Shown here: piece by piece, positions 62,801-64,000 of the stretch
How positions within the stretch are numbered: position 1 is the first letter of the stretch
Layout of the letters: every line of letters starts with the position of its first letter
Source: Bacillus cereus group sp. RP43
GTDB lineage: Bacteria > Bacillota > Bacilli > Bacillales > Bacillaceae_G
Assembly: GCF_040459645.1 (NCBI RefSeq)
Contig: NZ_JARVHQ010000001.1
Coordinates: forward strand, 3,162,001-3,226,000
DNA length: 64,000 nt
Direction: 5' to 3'
The notes under the pieces: model-generated
Database searches by the model: none
Seen by the model: the letters and a program-made list of their open reading frames with translations, nothing else
What the model was told of the DNA's origin: nothing
Program-made: the position numbers and the translations under genes

Positions 62801-63419
62801 AATATGAAATACCTACTCGACTTTTCCCGTATAAGCTTTTATTACGTAAACTCCATGTAAAATGAGCTGTATCACCAACTGTGATTTTCGATCCATCTGT
62901 TGGCAACATATCTTTTTCAGTTCGATATACACCAGTTACATCACCGTCTATTAAATGCGTCGGACAAACAACAGTCCAACATAGTTTACTATTTTTCAGC
63001 GCTTCATAAGCAGCTAAGTGATCTTCCGCAGCTGTTGTCATTTTTCTTTTCGATTCTTTTGATTGGAAACGATATATACTGGGATTTGTTCGCGCTTGTA
63101 AAATACCAGCAGTTCCTATTGTAACAATTTTCTTTATGCCCTCTTCTTCCATTTTCTTTATAATAATCGGTAAACTCTTCTCTAACGTCCCATTCCGATC
63201 AGTTCCAAGAGCACTAATTACAATATCACATCCTTTAATTGCTTCCTTTATATCATCTCCGCTTAATACATTTCCCTTAATAACATGCAACCTTTCATGC
63301 TCTGTTTCCACTCTACTCAAATCACGAACTAATACCGTTACTTCATATGAATCTTGTAATGCCAATTTCATAATGTGTGATCCTACTCTACCTGTCGCTC
63401 CTAATATGCATACTTTCAT
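62799..63419 (-). CDS. NAD(P)-binding reductase (NmrA/YwnB-like SDR)
   Basis: 206 residues. The Rossmann glycine motif GATGRVGSHIMKLAL is at residues 8-22, with VIKGNVLSGDDIKEAIKGCD and VISALGTDRNGT after it, typical of atypical SDRs such as YwnB or biliverdin-reductase-like proteins. The substrate is unknown. AGGGGATAATAT precedes the ATG. Confidence 0.88.
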   Translation of the reverse strand: MKVCILGATGRVGSHIMKLALQDSYEVTVLVRDLSRVETEHERLHVIKGNVLSGDDIKEAIKGCDIVISALGTDRNGTLEKSLPIIIKKMEEEGIKKIVTIGTAGILQARTNPSIYRFQSKESKRKMTTAAEDHLAAYEALKNSKLCWTVVCPTHLIDGDVTGVYRTEKDMLPTDGSKITVGDTAHFTWSLRNKSLYGKSRVGISY

Positions 63420-63478
63420 ATATTATCCCCTCTTCAGTTCTTTCTCTCTATTTTTCCCTAATACATACAAATATACAA

Positions 63479-63511
63479 CAAAAAAGCTTCCTCGTTTATG
63501 TGAGGAAGCTC
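63479..63511 (-). terminator. Terminator of the lipoprotein gene
   Basis: AGCTTCCTC / GAGGAAGCT stem followed by TTTTTTG on the minus strand. Confidence 0.88.
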
Positions 63512-63521
63512 TATTATCCAT

Positions 63522-63701
63522 TTATTTCTTTTCTTTCGAATCAGAAGACTTATCTGTTCCGCTTGTTTCTTTATCTTTCTTTTCATCTTGCTGCGAAGTT
63601 GTGTCATCCTCTTTCTTTTTATCCTCATCTTTACTACAACCTACCATTAATAAAGAACTTGCAAGTGCCATAGCAGTTAATGACTTAACCCATTTGTTCA
63701 T
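63522..63701 (-). CDS. Small highly charged lipoprotein
   Basis: 59 residues. Signal MNKWVKSLTAMALASSLL with lipobox LMVGC at about residues 17-21, then a tail made almost only of Lys, Asp, Glu, Ser and Thr. ATG at 63701 follows AAGGGAGGAAACGCAA; the longer frame is upstream noise. Exposed on the outer face of the membrane; function unknown. Confidence 0.8.
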   Translation of the reverse strand: MNKWVKSLTAMALASSLLMVGCSKDEDKKKEDDTTSQQDEKKDKETSGTDKSSDSKEKK

Positions 63702-63849
63702 TTGCGTTTCCTCCCTTTGATAGAATATGTACAATCCCATATTACTCTTTATTTTTAAAGGAAAGATTTAAAAATAGTAAAGATACAGTAAACTTTTGTA
63801 AATTTTAGGATAACATAGCCAATCTTTAATCCTCCCACTCTAATTAGAC

Positions 63850-63886
63850 ATAAAAAAAACTAAGGCGCCTTTCATTCCACCTTAGC
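63850..63886 (-). terminator. Terminator of the gene entering from the right
   Basis: CTAAGG / CCTTAG stem with a long loop, then TTTTTTTT on the minus strand. Confidence 0.7.
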
Positions 63887-63889
63887 TTT

Positions 63890-64000
63890 TCACGCGAATT
63901 TTTCATTTTCATATACATGTTTAATCTTATATTCCTTCTTCACAACATATTGCCAAACATTATATGCGTAACGATTCATTTTCACAAAACAATTTTCCAG
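63890..64000 (-). CDS. C-terminal end of a gene cut by the right edge
   Basis: 36 codons open to the edge: CFVKMNRYAYNVWQYVVKKE then YKIKHVYENEKFA and TGA at 63890-63892, followed by a terminator. The product cannot be identified from this end. Confidence 0.6.
   Translation of the reverse strand: MENCFVKMNRYAYNVWQYVVKKEYKIKHVYENEKFA

Noticed and set aside
63136..63720. 194-residue plus-strand frame
   Set aside because: Antisense to the reductase and lipoprotein genes; Ser/Phe-rich translation and no ribosome site.

Overview
This is a low-GC Gram-positive chromosome segment, most likely from the Bacillus cereus group (cereus, anthracis, thuringiensis or a close relative). The protein families (BsaA, GerW/YtfJ, Fhs, SpoIIP, a YfmL-like helicase), the AGGAGG-type ribosome sites and, above all, two copies of a bcr1-type repeat point there. 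I see no rRNA or tRNA genes, CRISPR array, insertion sequence or prophage structural genes.

Layout. 1-2725: the 5' part of narG (minus strand, cut by the left edge) behind a well-placed Fnr-type box. 2927-4100: remains of a toxin/immunity-like locus, namely a decayed toxin C-terminus, one intact small gene and one broken gene. 4605-9006: a tightly overlapping moxR - DUF58 - transglutaminase operon. 9089-15247: glutathione peroxidase, a metallo-beta-lactamase-fold hydrolase, several small membrane proteins, an ECF sigma/anti-sigma pair, a quinone oxidoreductase and a PLC-type hydrolase. 15292-24647: housekeeping and hypothetical genes including a DEAD-box helicase, fhs and gerW.

24865-29885 is the most unusual region. 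One intact WXG100 (type VII secretion target) gene with a glycine-rich C-terminal domain sits in a minus-strand array of about eleven paralogous 60-65 residue two-helix membrane proteins. Between them lie at least six decayed copies of the WXG protein's C-terminus, one intact DUF4176 gene and two or three DUF4176 remnants. The order repeats: C-terminal domain, small membrane protein, DUF4176, second-class small membrane protein. This looks like a graveyard of toxin-tip/immunity cassettes built by tandem duplication; no function has been shown here.

30005-41103 is rich in GNAT acetyltransferases. It also holds a 2'-5' RNA ligase-like protein, a cupin, a phosphoesterase, a MocR-type regulator, a YitT protein, an MGT glycosyltransferase, an APH-like kinase and a methyltransferase broken by an in-frame TGA. 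41135-50586: alanine racemase, a MarR/MFS efflux pair with matching operator candidates, HAD and histidine phosphatases, a SpoIIP paralogue, and the SPFH/NfeD pair. 50636-64000: amidase, NUDIX, M15 peptidase, a second SpoIIP paralogue, CsaA, BrnQ (with a hairpin between ribosome site and start), a CBS/ACT-type protein, a lone permease, a CorC-type transporter, a DUF456 protein, an NAD(P)-binding reductase and a small lipoprotein.

Genes are mostly separated by clear stem-loop terminators, which define short transcription units. Start sites were chosen by ribosome-site spacing, so several are shorter than the longest open frame.
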